Source of the DNA: Gimesia aquarii
Lineage (GTDB): Bacteria; Planctomycetota; Planctomycetia; Planctomycetales; Planctomycetaceae
Assembly (NCBI RefSeq): GCF_007748195.1
Contig: NZ_CP037920.1
Location: 2,481,501 to 2,545,500, forward strand
DNA length: 64,000 nucleotides
Direction: 5' to 3'
Of the stretch, positions 36,784-46,717 are shown piece by piece (the stretch's first letter is position 1; each line of letters begins with the position of its first letter). Below the pieces are notes generated by a model, which was not told the DNA's origin, searched no databases, and saw only the letters and a program-made list of their open reading frames with translations. Both the position numbers and the translations under genes were made by a program.

Positions 36784-37974
36784 TTAAGTCGTCGGCTCAT
36801 CTTCGGAATCGTCCTTAGAAATTCGAGTCCCTCGTTTTAAAGACTCTGTTCCAAATCGTTGGGCGATTTGATCTTTGACATGATCCAGACGAGAGTTTTT
36901 TTGCTGATCTGCTTCATCAAATAATGACCGCTGCTGTAATGGTCCGTTATCAAAGCCCGTAATACCGATTCCAATTAGTCTGATTGATAAAGTGCGCTGT
37001 GGGAGTCGATTTTCCAGTATGAATAATGCCGCTTCTTCAATCTCCCGGGTGATGTCTGTGGGTTGATTGATTGTCACGGCGCGCGTAAACGTGGAAAAGT
37101 CATCGTAGCGTATTTTGAGCTGAATCGTTTTGCCTCGTAATCCATTTTTGCGCAATCTACGGGCAACATCTTCAACTAGTTGAATTAACACCGTTTTCAG
37201 AATGTCTCGATCAGTGACATCTTGAGAAAAAGTCGTCTCGCGCGAAATCGATTTTGCGCGTCGTTCAGAAACAACAGGCCGCTCATCAATACCGCGTGAG
37301 AGTTCCCAAAGGTGTTGACCTTGTTCGCCAAATAGCTCGCCCAATAATTTCGAGTCAATGGCTCGCAATTGTGCAACGGTTTGAACGCCTAGCTTGTCAA
37401 ACCGTTTGCTGGCTACTTTACCAATGCCCCACACACGAGAAATGGGTAAGGGGTCGAGAAAGTCTTGTATGGCGTTCGGTTGCACAATGACGAGTCCATC
37501 TGGTTTATCAAAATCACTGGCGATTTTTGCTAAAAATTTATTCGGCGCGACTCCTACCGAGGCAATCAGATTCAATTGCTGCTTTATTTCCTGTTTAATC
37601 GTGACCGCGATTTCTTGTCCGGTACCAAACAATAATTTGCTGCCGGTGACATCTAGAAACGCTTCATCAAGAGAAAGGGGTTCAACAAGTGGAGTGTATT
37701 TTCGAAAAATCTGTTGAATGGATTGTGAAATTTCAGCGTAAGCATTCATTCGGACCGGAAAATAGTGACCATGGGGGCAAAGCCTGCGGGCGGTTTTCAT
37801 CGGCTGCGCACTGTGAACTCCGAATTCCCGCGCTGCATAATTGGCTGCCGAAACAACACCACGGTGATCGGAACGACCACCGACAATAATCGGTTGTCCT
37901 TTTAATTCCGGGTGATCCCGTTCTTCAATTGACGCATAAAACGCGTCCATATCAACATGCAAGATTGTGCGCAT
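36784..37974 (-). CDS. dinB: DNA polymerase IV
   Basis: A 396-residue Y-family translesion polymerase. It begins with ILHVDMDAFYASIEERDHPEL (catalytic Asp plus steric-gate region), has the second catalytic motif PLSLDEAFLDVTG, the helix-hairpin-helix ISRVWGIGKVASKRFDKLGV, and the little-finger domain beginning near KSISRETTFSQDV. Convergent with the sulfatase gene. Upstream there is no LexA-type box that I can identify with confidence. Confidence 0.96.
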   Translation of the reverse strand: MRTILHVDMDAFYASIEERDHPELKGQPIIVGGRSDHRGVVSAANYAAREFGVHSAQPMKTARRLCPHGHYFPVRMNAYAEISQSIQQIFRKYTPLVEPLSLDEAFLDVTGSKLLFGTGQEIAVTIKQEIKQQLNLIASVGVAPNKFLAKIASDFDKPDGLVIVQPNAIQDFLDPLPISRVWGIGKVASKRFDKLGVQTVAQLRAIDSKLLGELFGEQGQHLWELSRGIDERPVVSERRAKSISRETTFSQDVTDRDILKTVLIQLVEDVARRLRKNGLRGKTIQLKIRYDDFSTFTRAVTINQPTDITREIEEAALFILENRLPQRTLSIRLIGIGITGFDNGPLQQRSLFDEADQQKNSRLDHVKDQIAQRFGTESLKRGTRISKDDSEDEPTT

Positions 37975-38290
37975 CGTATTATTCGGACATCAGTAAATTT
38001 AATTAACTTCACTTATAAAGAGTTCGCTTTGCAGTCTTTGTCAGTCTAACATTGATTTCTTATTACTCTTTTGAGGTGATTGCTATTTTCTGAAGTTTCA
38101 TTTTAGCAAGGATCTCAGTAGAAACGTACTTAAAAGAATAGAACACAAAACAGATAGAAAAACTGCTTGATCTTTGCAAAGCGCTTTCTCTGTTCATTAT
38201 AATGAGCAGGTCACGCTATATCTTCCTGCATTAAAATGATTCATTCACTTGGATCAACGTGCACAAATCTTCGTAGATAAGGAGTCTTCA
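37975..38290. other. Divergent spacer between dinB and a Gfo/Idh/MocA gene
   Basis: A 316-bp gap with the promoter described at 38174-38203. The left half is AT-rich with no recognised element, and no gene is seen. Confidence 0.4.
38174..38203 (+). promoter_or_regulatory. Sigma-70-type promoter with palindrome in the spacer
   Basis: TTGCAA (38174-38179), an 18-bp spacer and TATAAT (38198-38203). The perfect palindrome AAAGCGCTTT (38178-38187) overlaps the end of the -35 and the spacer and resembles LacI-family operators, so repression is possible. The transcript would have a leader of about 80 nt to the GTG start at 38291. Confidence 0.6.
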
Positions 38291-39673
38291 GTGAGTAACC
38301 AAAAGCAGAATCGTCGTGATTTTATGAAAACAACCGCTGCTGCCGTCGCGGGTAGCAGTGTTCCATTCTGGTTTGATATCGACCCTGCGAGTGCATACAA
38401 ATTCAAGGCAGCCAATGATCGCCCCGTTGTGGGATGTATTGGAACGGGTAGTCGCTGGAATGGCGTTGGTCCCAACGCTATGAAATATGGCGATGTGATT
38501 GCTGTTTGCGATGTCGATGCTGCTCACGCGAATAAAGCCCGTGACCGAGTGAAAGACATCCAGGGAAAAAAGGGGAATAACAAAGAAGTTGCTGTGTTTG
38601 AAGACTATCAAAAGGTGCTTGAAAATCCGGAAATTGACATCGTGACGATTGTCACAACCGATCATTGGCATACGAAAATTGCCATTGAAGCCATGAAAGC
38701 CGGTAAAGACGTTTACTGTGAAAAACCACTGACATTGACGATCGATGAAGGTAAGCAGATCATCAAGGCTTTGAAAGAAACGGGGCGCGTCTTTCAAGTT
38801 GGTACTCAGCAGCGTAGTGAGATGGGGCAGCGCTTTCTAAATGCATTGGCTATTATTAAAGAAGGTCGGCTGGGTAAAATCACCGATGTGGAATGTGTGA
38901 TTGGTGGAATTAGTCCCAGTGGTCCGATTCCCGTTGCCGAAGTCCCCAAAACATTGAATTGGGAAAAATGGCTCGGACAGGCCCCGATGACGAACTATCG
39001 TTGGAAGCCTAAAGAAGGAGACAAAGGTAATCCCAAAACGCGTGCTCATTATGAATTCCGTTGGTGGTATGAATATTCCGGCGGAAAAATGACTGACTGG
39101 GGAGCACACCATGTTGATATTGCCCAGTGGGGGATTGGCATGGATGAATCTGGACCTACACAGGTAGTGCCGATTTCCGCAGTACATCCTGTTCCTCTGA
39201 AAGACGGGATGCCAACCAAGGATGACGCTTACAACGTTGCTTCAAAATTTGAAGTACAGTGCACATTCCCGAACGAAGTCAAAATGACGATTAAAAGTGA
39301 TGGGCGTAATGGAATTCTCTTTACTGGTACGGAAGGCCGAATCTTCGTCAGCCGTGGTGATTTGACCGGTAAACCTGTCGAAGAACTTAAGAACAAGCCG
39401 CTTTCCAGTGATACGATCACCAAGCTCTATAAAGGGCGTAAACCTGGTGACCATATGCGTAATTTCTATGAATGTGTTGATGCACGGGAGCAACCCATTT
39501 CCGATGTCATGACACATCATCGTGCAATTACAACCTGTCATCTGGCTAACATCGCAATTCGCTTGAATCGTTCTCTGGAATGGGATCCTAAAACCGAGCA
39601 GATCATCGGCGATGATGAAGCCAACCAGTGGCAATCTCGCGAACAACGCAAAGGTTACGAAACCAACGCGTAA
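38291..39673 (+). CDS. Tat-exported Gfo/Idh/MocA-family oxidoreductase
   Basis: A 460-residue protein. The start is GTG 38291, with AAGGAG 7 nt upstream, which gives the twin-arginine signal [15 protein letters not shown] right at the N-terminus. The Rossmann motif is [15 protein letters not shown], followed by VCDVD and the family's [14 protein letters not shown]. The C-terminal half has the planctomycete W-W pattern ([21 protein letters not shown]). It probably acts on a sugar or inositol derivative in the periplasm; the substrate is unknown. A strong terminator follows. Confidence 0.92.
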   Translation: MSNQKQNRRDFMKTTAAAVAGSSVPFWFDIDPASAYKFKAANDRPVVGCIGTGSRWNGVGPNAMKYGDVIAVCDVDAAHANKARDRVKDIQGKKGNNKEVAVFEDYQKVLENPEIDIVTIVTTDHWHTKIAIEAMKAGKDVYCEKPLTLTIDEGKQIIKALKETGRVFQVGTQQRSEMGQRFLNALAIIKEGRLGKITDVECVIGGISPSGPIPVAEVPKTLNWEKWLGQAPMTNYRWKPKEGDKGNPKTRAHYEFRWWYEYSGGKMTDWGAHHVDIAQWGIGMDESGPTQVVPISAVHPVPLKDGMPTKDDAYNVASKFEVQCTFPNEVKMTIKSDGRNGILFTGTEGRIFVSRGDLTGKPVEELKNKPLSSDTITKLYKGRKPGDHMRNFYECVDAREQPISDVMTHHRAITTCHLANIAIRLNRSLEWDPKTEQIIGDDEANQWQSREQRKGYETNA

Positions 39674-39705
39674 CTGCTGTCTTTTAGATGTAGAAAAGCG
39701 CTCAG

Positions 39706-39738
39706 CCTGAAGGGAGTCATTTCCCTTCAGGTTTTTTT
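39706..39738 (+). terminator. Rho-independent terminator
   Basis: CCTGAAGGGA and TCCCTTCAGG form a perfect 10-bp stem with a 6-nt loop, then seven T. Ends the Gfo/Idh/MocA gene. Confidence 0.93.
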
Positions 39739-39837
39739 ACGTTTACCGTCAGATGCAAAAGTTACCAGTATTTAGTTCATTTCGAAATTAAAAATAAAGA
39801 ACTTTCGCACGGAGGTAATGGCCATCAGTTAAAGGCC

Positions 39838-40677
39838 TCACATCCAAAGGTGCACGCGCTCCCGTAATTCAGCGGGCAAATGTTTTTTAATGGCGTTCAT
39901 CACCTGATTATCATGATAGCGAGTACTGAAATGCGCGAGAATGAGCAATTCATTTTGAAATCGATCCGCACGTTCGATGAGATCATCAAGGTGCATGTGA
40001 CCGAATTTATGAATCTTTTCGCGGCGGTGTTCAGGACGATAAAAGGTCATTTCGGTGATCAAAACTTTTGACTGAAAGGATGTCTCGAAATGATCCAGGC
40101 CTGCAGGGGCGGTATCTCCAGTGTAACACACTAATGGGACACGAACCTCTTCGCTGACATCGACGCCCGACATACGGGCATCACGGATTTCCGTTTCCGG
40201 TTTACCGATGAACTCTGATTTTAATTTTTTGCGGCAATCCCAGACCTGGAATCCAAGCGAAGGCACTGTATGCTTTGTTCGAAAGGCTGTTACAACATGT
40301 TCTCTGGAAAGCTGGACCTCTTGCCCATCCTTAAGACCAACCAGTTCGCATTCCATACGCCCGCGATCCAATTGCTGCCAGCTTTTTAGCATATTCCAAA
40401 CCGGATCCACTACTTCTTCGGGCAGATAAATAGTGGGAGGACTCATTTTCATCATACGTCGGCGCGCCACATAAGCGGGCAAGGCTGCCATGTGATCCAA
40501 ATGTGCGTGCGAGATAAAAAAGGTCGAAGTCCCCATAAATGACCAGGGGCTTCCCCCCATGTCAAACCCCAGCTTGAGTTCGGGGACTCTCCAGTAACTC
40601 TGTACTGCAGCGCGCGAATACCCCTCAATTGTGAGTCCTTTATATTTCACGGATTGCAGAGGTAGATTTTCAAGCAT
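39838..40677 (-). CDS. MBL-fold hydrolase of the RNase Z type
   Basis: A 279-residue metallo-beta-lactamase-fold protein. Metal ligands are in [19 protein letters not shown], the FGHMHLDDL segment and ILAHFSTRY, the latter being the RNase Z-like C-terminal motif. It lacks the flexible-arm insertion of classic RNase Z and is a little shorter. tRNA 3'-end processing is likely for the family, but another nuclease or esterase activity cannot be excluded. Confidence 0.8.
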   Translation of the reverse strand: MLENLPLQSVKYKGLTIEGYSRAAVQSYWRVPELKLGFDMGGSPWSFMGTSTFFISHAHLDHMAALPAYVARRRMMKMSPPTIYLPEEVVDPVWNMLKSWQQLDRGRMECELVGLKDGQEVQLSREHVVTAFRTKHTVPSLGFQVWDCRKKLKSEFIGKPETEIRDARMSGVDVSEEVRVPLVCYTGDTAPAGLDHFETSFQSKVLITEMTFYRPEHRREKIHKFGHMHLDDLIERADRFQNELLILAHFSTRYHDNQVMNAIKKHLPAELRERVHLWM

Positions 40678-40836
40678 GGGAGCTCTATAGCCGAATCATC
40701 AAGGAATTTAATATGGAGGAAGTCAGACTAACTCAATTTCGCTGACGAACCAAGAAATACACCGCCGTATTTCGAAAACCTTTCGATGTTCAGCGGTGAA
40801 AGCGTTCAAAAGAATGCATGGCAGACCGAAGGACAC

Positions 40837-41898
40837 TTATTTCACCGGTATGGATCGGCCTGTCTGGATACTTTTGGCTTCGGCATAACAAATTTTCAGC
40901 GCATCTCTTGCGAGTGCTCCCGATAATGCCTCTGGTTCTTCCCCAGACTCAAGGGCATTTACGGCGGCCTGCAATTCCAGCGTAAAGGCGGCAAACCAGG
41001 CATCTCCTCCTTTTAGTTTCGGGTGTTGCAAGCGGCCCTTTTGAGTAATCAGTGTCAGAGGCTGGCTGACAACCCATTCTTTCTTTTTACCGACGCCCAT
41101 TGTGCCAGCACCAAACAATACTGTGGCATCTTCAAAATAGAGTTCGTAGCCATGAGCAAATTCAAGACCACGTGCCGCAATACCTCCGCTCACACAACTA
41201 ATTGCCAGGTTGGGTTCATCGTAATCATAGACAGTGTGAACATGATTGACATAACCCTGGTTTTCAATTCCCCGCGAAGTGACTTTTCGAGGGACACCGC
41301 ACATCAGGCTGATCAGATGATTGTCATGAATATGCAGATCGATTCCCCAACCTCCCAGTTTCTGGAAGTCTTCTATATTTTCCGACCATTTCGGAGGTGC
41401 CATGACACGTCGGAAATGAGCGGCTAAAAGTTTTCCGTATTTATTACTCCGAACACATTCGACAGCGAACTGGAATTCGGGGAAAAAGGGGAGTACCTGG
41501 GCCACCATAAACTGTACGCCTGCTTTCTTAGCTGCATTTACCATTTTATTGGCTGCTTTGAGGTCGATGGCAATTGGTTTCTCAACAAGTGTATGTTTTC
41601 CTGCTCGGATAGAATCGAGGGCGACTTTCTCATGCATTTCTGTTGGCAAACAGATATCAACCAGGTCAATCTCAGGGTCGGCCAGCAAATCATGATAGTC
41701 TTTATATTGTTTGACTTTGGATAAATCTTCCTGTCCGCCACGTGGTCCAAAATTTCCCTCGATGCTGCTCCAGTCTCCCGCCAGTTTTTTGGAATCACGT
41801 GTTGCGATTGCCGTAACTTTGGCTCCTTTGAGTTTTTTTGCTCCTTCATAATGAGCCATTCCCATAAAACCAATACCGATAATCCCGATCCGAATCAT
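40837..41898 (-). CDS. Gfo/Idh/MocA-family oxidoreductase, cytosolic
   Basis: A 353-residue protein. The start at 41898 has AGGGGAAAG upstream and begins directly at the Rossmann motif MIRIGIIGIGFMGMAHYEGA; the longer frame is unlikely. Other family marks are VDICLPTEMHEKVALDSIRAGKHTLVEKPIA and a C-terminal substrate domain. No Tat signal, unlike its homologue 1.2 kb away. Substrate unknown. Confidence 0.92.
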   Translation of the reverse strand: MIRIGIIGIGFMGMAHYEGAKKLKGAKVTAIATRDSKKLAGDWSSIEGNFGPRGGQEDLSKVKQYKDYHDLLADPEIDLVDICLPTEMHEKVALDSIRAGKHTLVEKPIAIDLKAANKMVNAAKKAGVQFMVAQVLPFFPEFQFAVECVRSNKYGKLLAAHFRRVMAPPKWSENIEDFQKLGGWGIDLHIHDNHLISLMCGVPRKVTSRGIENQGYVNHVHTVYDYDEPNLAISCVSGGIAARGLEFAHGYELYFEDATVLFGAGTMGVGKKKEWVVSQPLTLITQKGRLQHPKLKGGDAWFAAFTLELQAAVNALESGEEPEALSGALARDALKICYAEAKSIQTGRSIPVK

Positions 41899-42538
41899 AG
41901 CTTTCCCCTGCAGTTGCGGCAGACTTCTCAAGTTAATTTACACAATTGCTAAAGACTGACGATCAGCAATGAAATCGTCAAGCGGTCGCCAGCCCGTTTT
42001 CTTGCTTCTTTTTTTATCTTCTTAAATTTTAAAACCTGACCTTCTGGTGACTTCAATTTCTTCAATCGAAATAAAGTCATAAAGAAGGCTTTTGAGGGGT
42101 TAAGCTGCCGGCTTCCAGTATAGTGGAAACACCTGTTTGGACTTGTGATTTGATGGGTTTTTGCAATCAAAACAGGTATCTCCAGGACTGTTTTAGTGAA
42201 AGAAAGAGCCAGGCTGGTGCCTGTTTTTTGAGCAGGACCTGTTGTGCTTAAGTTTTGGGCACAAGTTAGGTTAATTTAGGTGGAATGGGAGTGTTTTGCC
42301 ATGTGTTTTTTGGTCTCTCTTTAATTTTTCAGTCTGGGCTAGACACATTAAAACAAAAGGTGTTATCATACTGATGTCGACATCGTAGTGATGGCAGTTT
42401 TGGTGCAAATATGGTTGTTTTCATCAAACTGTCGAGATGAGTACTCTTGAACTACCCTCATCCTTAATTTGGCTTCAACCTTTCTGGAAAGGTTACAAGG
42501 AAGTGTGAGGGAACAGATAACGAAGGATTCGAAAAGAA
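41899..42538 (+). promoter_or_regulatory. Intergenic region and csrA leader
   Basis: A 640-bp gap. It holds the 12-bp palindrome GATGTCGACATC (42373-42384) and four GGA triplets at 42486, 42499, 42510 and 42525 within the last 55 nt before csrA. The last GGA is part of the ribosome site. No gene is seen; the 73-codon minus-strand frame at 41949-42170 is basic and unsupported. Confidence 0.55.
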
Positions 42539-42742
42539 ATGCTTGTATTATCACGTAAGCCCGGTGAACGAATTCGAATTGGCGATGATGTAACTTTAAC
42601 GATTGTTCGAATAGGCCCGAACTCAGTTAGGTTAGGGATTGACGCTCCTCGAAGCATGAGTATCGTGCGCGAAGAACTCTGTGTTAATTTTTCTGATTTG
42701 CCAGAGGCCAGTCACATGACAGAGAAAACTCCTTCGCCTTAA
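42539..42742 (+). CDS. csrA: Carbon storage regulator CsrA
   Basis: A 67-residue RNA-binding global regulator. The N-terminus MLVLSRKPGERIRIGDDVTLTIV and Arg44 in APRSMSIVREE match the RNA-binding edges of CsrA. It binds GGA-containing leaders to block or activate translation. The leader of its own gene has four GGA motifs, which suggests autoregulation. Acylphosphatase gene follows at 93 bp. No fliW or flagellar genes are nearby. Confidence 0.95.
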   Translation: MLVLSRKPGERIRIGDDVTLTIVRIGPNSVRLGIDAPRSMSIVREELCVNFSDLPEASHMTEKTPSP

Positions 42743-42835
42743 TTTGAATTGCTGCTATTTCTTCCTATCTCAAGACCAAAGCCTTTCTTGATCGCTTATC
42801 CATTCGATCATGGTTTTCTCATTCATTAGTCGTTA

Positions 42836-43174
42836 ATGCGCTCAATAAGAAAAACATTGCTAATGTGCGCTGATTCGCATTCACCAGATCTATCACCGGC
42901 TTTAGTTTGCCTGCATGCGGTTTTTCAGGGACGTGTGCAGGGGGTTGGCTTTCGTTATCGGACTTCAAAGCTTGCAAAGCAGCATCCCATCACCGGATTT
43001 GTTAAGAATATGTCTGATGGCACCGTGGAATTGGTGGCTCAAGCCAAAAATAAAGCAGATCTGGACCATTTTTTCGATGATATGATGTTGATGTTTGCAA
43101 CCAATGTCACCGATGTATCGATTCAGGAAATCGATCCAGATTCTGCCATGCAGGACTTCAGGATCGCACGCTGA
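42836..43174 (+). CDS. Acylphosphatase
   Basis: Small enzyme that hydrolyses acyl phosphates. The domain spans about residues 25-112, with catalytic Arg in VFQGRVQGVGFRYRT and catalytic Asn in GFVKNMSDGTVELVA. The N-terminal extension of about 20 residues depends on the start: ATG 42836 or 42863, neither with a clear ribosome site. The last strand is MQDFRIAR, as usual for the family. Confidence 0.93.
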   Translation: MRSIRKTLLMCADSHSPDLSPALVCLHAVFQGRVQGVGFRYRTSKLAKQHPITGFVKNMSDGTVELVAQAKNKADLDHFFDDMMLMFATNVTDVSIQEIDPDSAMQDFRIAR

Positions 43175-43620
43175 TTGCTATACCATTGAGCAGATGGGGG
43201 TTAGCATGAATCTAATTTGGCAAATTTTAGCGGACGTAGGCGACAGATTAGGGAAAACGTGTCCCGAAATACCTTGCATTCTTTACTTTGACCACCTTTT
43301 TTCGGTAAAGTAGGGATTGCTTGAAATGCTTTGCAGGATTTCTTTTGATAGTTCAAATCTTCATCAGTTTCTGGAGGCAGCTCTCACTTTTTAAGAGTTC
43401 TGTTTCTCTGATGGAACATATTTTCAAATGAGACCTGTCAAGAGCTTGTCTCCTGTGGAGACTGAAATTGATTTGTTTTCAGAACTTCAAAAATAAATCC
43501 AACATCCGAAGCGGTCAGATTCGTACAATTCTTGAGTGATTCTGTACCCGTTTTGGCTTTGAAATGGCATCGCGTCTTATTTTATCAATTCATATTATTT
43601 AGTTGAGTGGTGGATGAACG
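43175..43620. other. Intergenic gap, no gene seen
   Basis: A 446-bp gap between acylphosphatase and the ABC-2-type permease gene. CTTTAC (around 43280) and GTAAAG (around 43305) can pair, but the stem is short. No strong promoter pair found; GGTGG lies just before the permease start. Confidence 0.35.
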
Positions 43621-44547
43621 ATGGAAAACCTTTTGGTTTTTTCTGCTGAAAATGCTGACCTAACTGTGCAATGGTGGCTCACAGGAGCAGGGGTGTTGCT
43701 CTATTTCATTGCGTTATTTGGGGTGACGGCATATACCCAGTCAGGTGTTATTGCCAGAGCCACAACGAAAGAGGCAATTCGCCAGCCCGTGTTTTTACTT
43801 TTACTGTCGCTGGGTTTGGTTTTGCTTTTATTGAATACGTTCCTGCCATTCTTTTCGATGGGTGATGATGTCAAAATGTTGATGGACTGCGGCTTGGCTA
43901 CGATTTTGATTTGTAGCCTACTTCTTGCAGTCTGGTCTGCCAGTACAAGTATTGCAGACGAGATTGAAGGCAAAACCGCAATGACATTGTTGTCCAAGCC
44001 CATTAACCGCCGTCAATTTATCGTGGGAAAATATCTAGGTATTCTGAAAGCCGTTGTTTGGCTAATGCTTCCTTTAGTGATTACCTTTCTGTTACTCGTT
44101 TATTTCAAGGTTGGGTATGATGCGAGAGAAGCTTCCAAAGACGTTCCGACGCACGCAGAAAAAATGGCTGCTGTCTGGCTGATTTTGCCGGGAATTCTTT
44201 TGATTTATATGGAAGTTGCTATCTTGACTGCAATCAGTGTTGCGATTTCCACTCGATTGCCGATGATGGTGAACATGATTGTTTGTTTTGGTGTCTACAT
44301 CATTGGGCACCTGACACCAAACCTAGTCCAGGCCAAAGCAGAAGGGCTGGAGTTCGTAAAATTTACAGGTCAGCTGATCGCTACGATTCTGCCGAACCTT
44401 GATAACTTTAATGTCTCACCAGCGGTAGCAACTGGGACAATCGTTCCGCCAGTCTATATTGGTCATTCCGCTTTAAGCTGTCTGCTTTATTCCGGAATTG
44501 CGATTTTGGTTGCCTTTATCCTTTTTGAAGATCGTGACCTTGCCTGA
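43621..44547 (+). CDS. ABC-2-type permease subunit, ATPase partner not adjacent
   Basis: A 308-residue integral membrane protein with about six to seven helices. The segment [31 protein letters not shown] is the coupling region of ABC-2-type permeases (like GldF and related exporters). No intact ATPase gene is adjacent: the next gene is an ABC exporter with a degenerate nucleotide-binding domain. The ATPase is probably encoded elsewhere. Confidence 0.82.
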   Translation: MENLLVFSAENADLTVQWWLTGAGVLLYFIALFGVTAYTQSGVIARATTKEAIRQPVFLLLLSLGLVLLLLNTFLPFFSMGDDVKMLMDCGLATILICSLLLAVWSASTSIADEIEGKTAMTLLSKPINRRQFIVGKYLGILKAVVWLMLPLVITFLLLVYFKVGYDAREASKDVPTHAEKMAAVWLILPGILLIYMEVAILTAISVAISTRLPMMVNMIVCFGVYIIGHLTPNLVQAKAEGLEFVKFTGQLIATILPNLDNFNVSPAVATGTIVPPVYIGHSALSCLLYSGIAILVAFILFEDRDLA

Positions 44548-44602
44548 ACAACAGGGAACGCGCTTCATTTATTAGTAACTTCAAACAGATTCGGTGGGTC
44601 CT

Positions 44603-46702
44603 GTGTCAAATCGTCAGCCCAACGCATTCCATCGCGCATTTCCTGCGCGGGAATTCTTTCGTGGGTCGGCTAGATCAGTATTGTTCTGGTCACTTTTTAA
44701 TGGCTTGTTGCTATCTCTGATACTGGTCGATTTGTTCCTCATTATTGACTTACTCAACCATCGAGGAAAAATTACTGTTCGTGGAGAACAAAATGTCCTG
44801 GCTCTTCAGGATATCAGATCCGTTGAAGCTCCTGTCATTGTCCCCGAGCAGGAAGCCAAACCAGAGAATGAGCTAGATGAGGCAGGAACAGATGAGGCCA
44901 AATCTGAAGAAGGGTCTCGAAAATCAGCAGAAATAGAAAAAGGCAATACTGAGACACCTGCTCCCGAAAATCCGAACTACCTTAATTTGACTGATACGGG
45001 GATTTTACCATCGGTGTGGTGGGTCCAAGTCAAATATCAGAATGGAATACTGAAGCAACTCTACCAACGTTTCCCTTTACTTCAGGAAAATCAGTCTGCC
45101 CTGTTTACCTTGATCCTTGTGGCATTAGTTCTGGCAAGTTTACGAGTTTTAATTCGTTGGAGATCCAGACAACTCAGCCTGAAGATTTCTCGTCATGTTT
45201 CAATGACGCTCCGAAGTATGATTCATCGACAAGCGCTTCGATTGGGACCGGGAGATTTATCAGGCAAAGAAACCGACCAGGCTTTCAATTTGTTTATTAA
45301 GGATGTCGAGGTTGTGGAGAATGGCGTTTTCCAATGGGTCTATCGCTTGTCTCAACATCCCGTCACACTCTTAATACTGTTTTTATTCGCGGTATCAATT
45401 GATTGGAGGCTCACCTTTCAATGTGTCATACCATTAGCGGCCGCCTGGTACTTTTTACTGCAGTACCGCAAAAATTATGAACTTCAACATGCCAAAACAC
45501 TCGTATCAATTGAATCCGAATTGTCATTGTTAGCTGAAAACTTGCGAAGTACACGTTTGGTTCGTGGGTATGGAATGGAAACAGTAGAGCATGATCGTTT
45601 CCAGAAACATCTTGAAAAATATTCGGAGAACACGACCAATTTAAAACGAGTTGAAGGTTGGGTTCACCGCATTGCTCGCGGACTGGCGGTATTCTGCTCT
45701 TGCCTGGTGATATTTTTAGTAGGCTATAAAGTGCTGCTGAATCCAGAGAGTTTGCCGTTCTCTGCAGCGATTTTAATCGTGGGCATCTTTGCTTTTTTCT
45801 ATTTGCCAGTCAACGGGCTCTATGAATTGATCGGAGTACGTACGGAAGCCAATATTGCTGCGAGTTCTGTATATCGATATCTCAACAAGATTCCCGAAGT
45901 GAGTCAGGCAGTCGGAGCCAAGTTCCTGGAGCCAGTGTCGCAGTCGCTTCAATTTGAAAATGTGAGCTATCGTTTATCCTCACAAGAGCCTGAAATTCTC
46001 AGTGGCTTTGATTTAAAGATTCCTGCAGGAACGACCACGGCTTTTGTCTCCCTTGAAGCACTCGCACCACGTGCAGCGAGTTACCTGATTCCACGATTCA
46101 TAGAACCGAAGTCAGGACGGGTTCTAATGGATGGTGAAGACAGCGCCTGGGTGACCTTAGAATCGCTCAGAGCAGAAGCCATCTATGTTGGCGGAAACGA
46201 CCTTTGTCTGACTGGAACGGTAAAAGAAAATATTCGATGTGGTGATGAACGTTATTCATTACAGGAAGTGATCGCTGCTTCAAAAGAGGCACACGCGCAT
46301 CAATTCATCCAAAATTTACCACAAGGCTATGAGACTGCTTTAGGGCAGAATGGCGAAGAATTAACAATCGGTGAGTGCTTCCGTTTGGGGTTAGCAAGGG
46401 CTTTGTTAAGAAAGCCCGCTTTGTTAGTGATCGAAGAACCAGAGGGATCGCTCGACGAGGATACAAAAACACTCTTGGAAGATGCGTACTCACGAATTTT
46501 TCAGGACCGTACAATTTTTATTATTCCTTCTCGGATTACGACACTCCGCAATGCGGATCAAGTGGTATTGATACATGATGGAAAAGTGGAAGCGGTGGAT
46601 ACTCAGTCAAATTTGTTAAAGAAGTCAGCTTTGTATCGACATTGGGAATACACTCGATTTAATCAGTTCAGGCATTTGCAGGAACCTTCAAACGGACGTT
46701 GA
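44603..46702 (+). CDS. ABC exporter half-transporter with degenerate (probably inactive) nucleotide-binding domain
   Basis: A 699-residue type IV ABC protein; GTG 44603 is preferred for GGTGGG upstream, with GTG 44594 as an alternative. After helix 1 there is an unusual charged insert (about residues 60-130, rich in Glu, Lys, Pro). The transmembrane domain then spans to about 435. The nucleotide-binding domain keeps its fold and an intact-looking A-loop, but Walker A is VSLEALAPRA (Lys replaced near P489), the signature is LTIGE (587-591), Walker B ends VIEEPEGSLD, and the H-loop His is Ser643. It looks like a pseudo-ATPase. Confidence 0.85.
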   Translation: MSNRQPNAFHRAFPAREFFRGSARSVLFWSLFNGLLLSLILVDLFLIIDLLNHRGKITVRGEQNVLALQDIRSVEAPVIVPEQEAKPENELDEAGTDEAKSEEGSRKSAEIEKGNTETPAPENPNYLNLTDTGILPSVWWVQVKYQNGILKQLYQRFPLLQENQSALFTLILVALVLASLRVLIRWRSRQLSLKISRHVSMTLRSMIHRQALRLGPGDLSGKETDQAFNLFIKDVEVVENGVFQWVYRLSQHPVTLLILFLFAVSIDWRLTFQCVIPLAAAWYFLLQYRKNYELQHAKTLVSIESELSLLAENLRSTRLVRGYGMETVEHDRFQKHLEKYSENTTNLKRVEGWVHRIARGLAVFCSCLVIFLVGYKVLLNPESLPFSAAILIVGIFAFFYLPVNGLYELIGVRTEANIAASSVYRYLNKIPEVSQAVGAKFLEPVSQSLQFENVSYRLSSQEPEILSGFDLKIPAGTTTAFVSLEALAPRAASYLIPRFIEPKSGRVLMDGEDSAWVTLESLRAEAIYVGGNDLCLTGTVKENIRCGDERYSLQEVIAASKEAHAHQFIQNLPQGYETALGQNGEELTIGECFRLGLARALLRKPALLVIEEPEGSLDEDTKTLLEDAYSRIFQDRTIFIIPSRITTLRNADQVVLIHDGKVEAVDTQSNLLKKSALYRHWEYTRFNQFRHLQEPSNGR

Positions 46703-46717
46703 GCCTAAGCATCAGTT

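Noticed and set aside
41949-42170. 73-codon basic minus-strand frame upstream of csrA
   Set aside because: No ribosome site or known motif; composition fits random AT-rich DNA.
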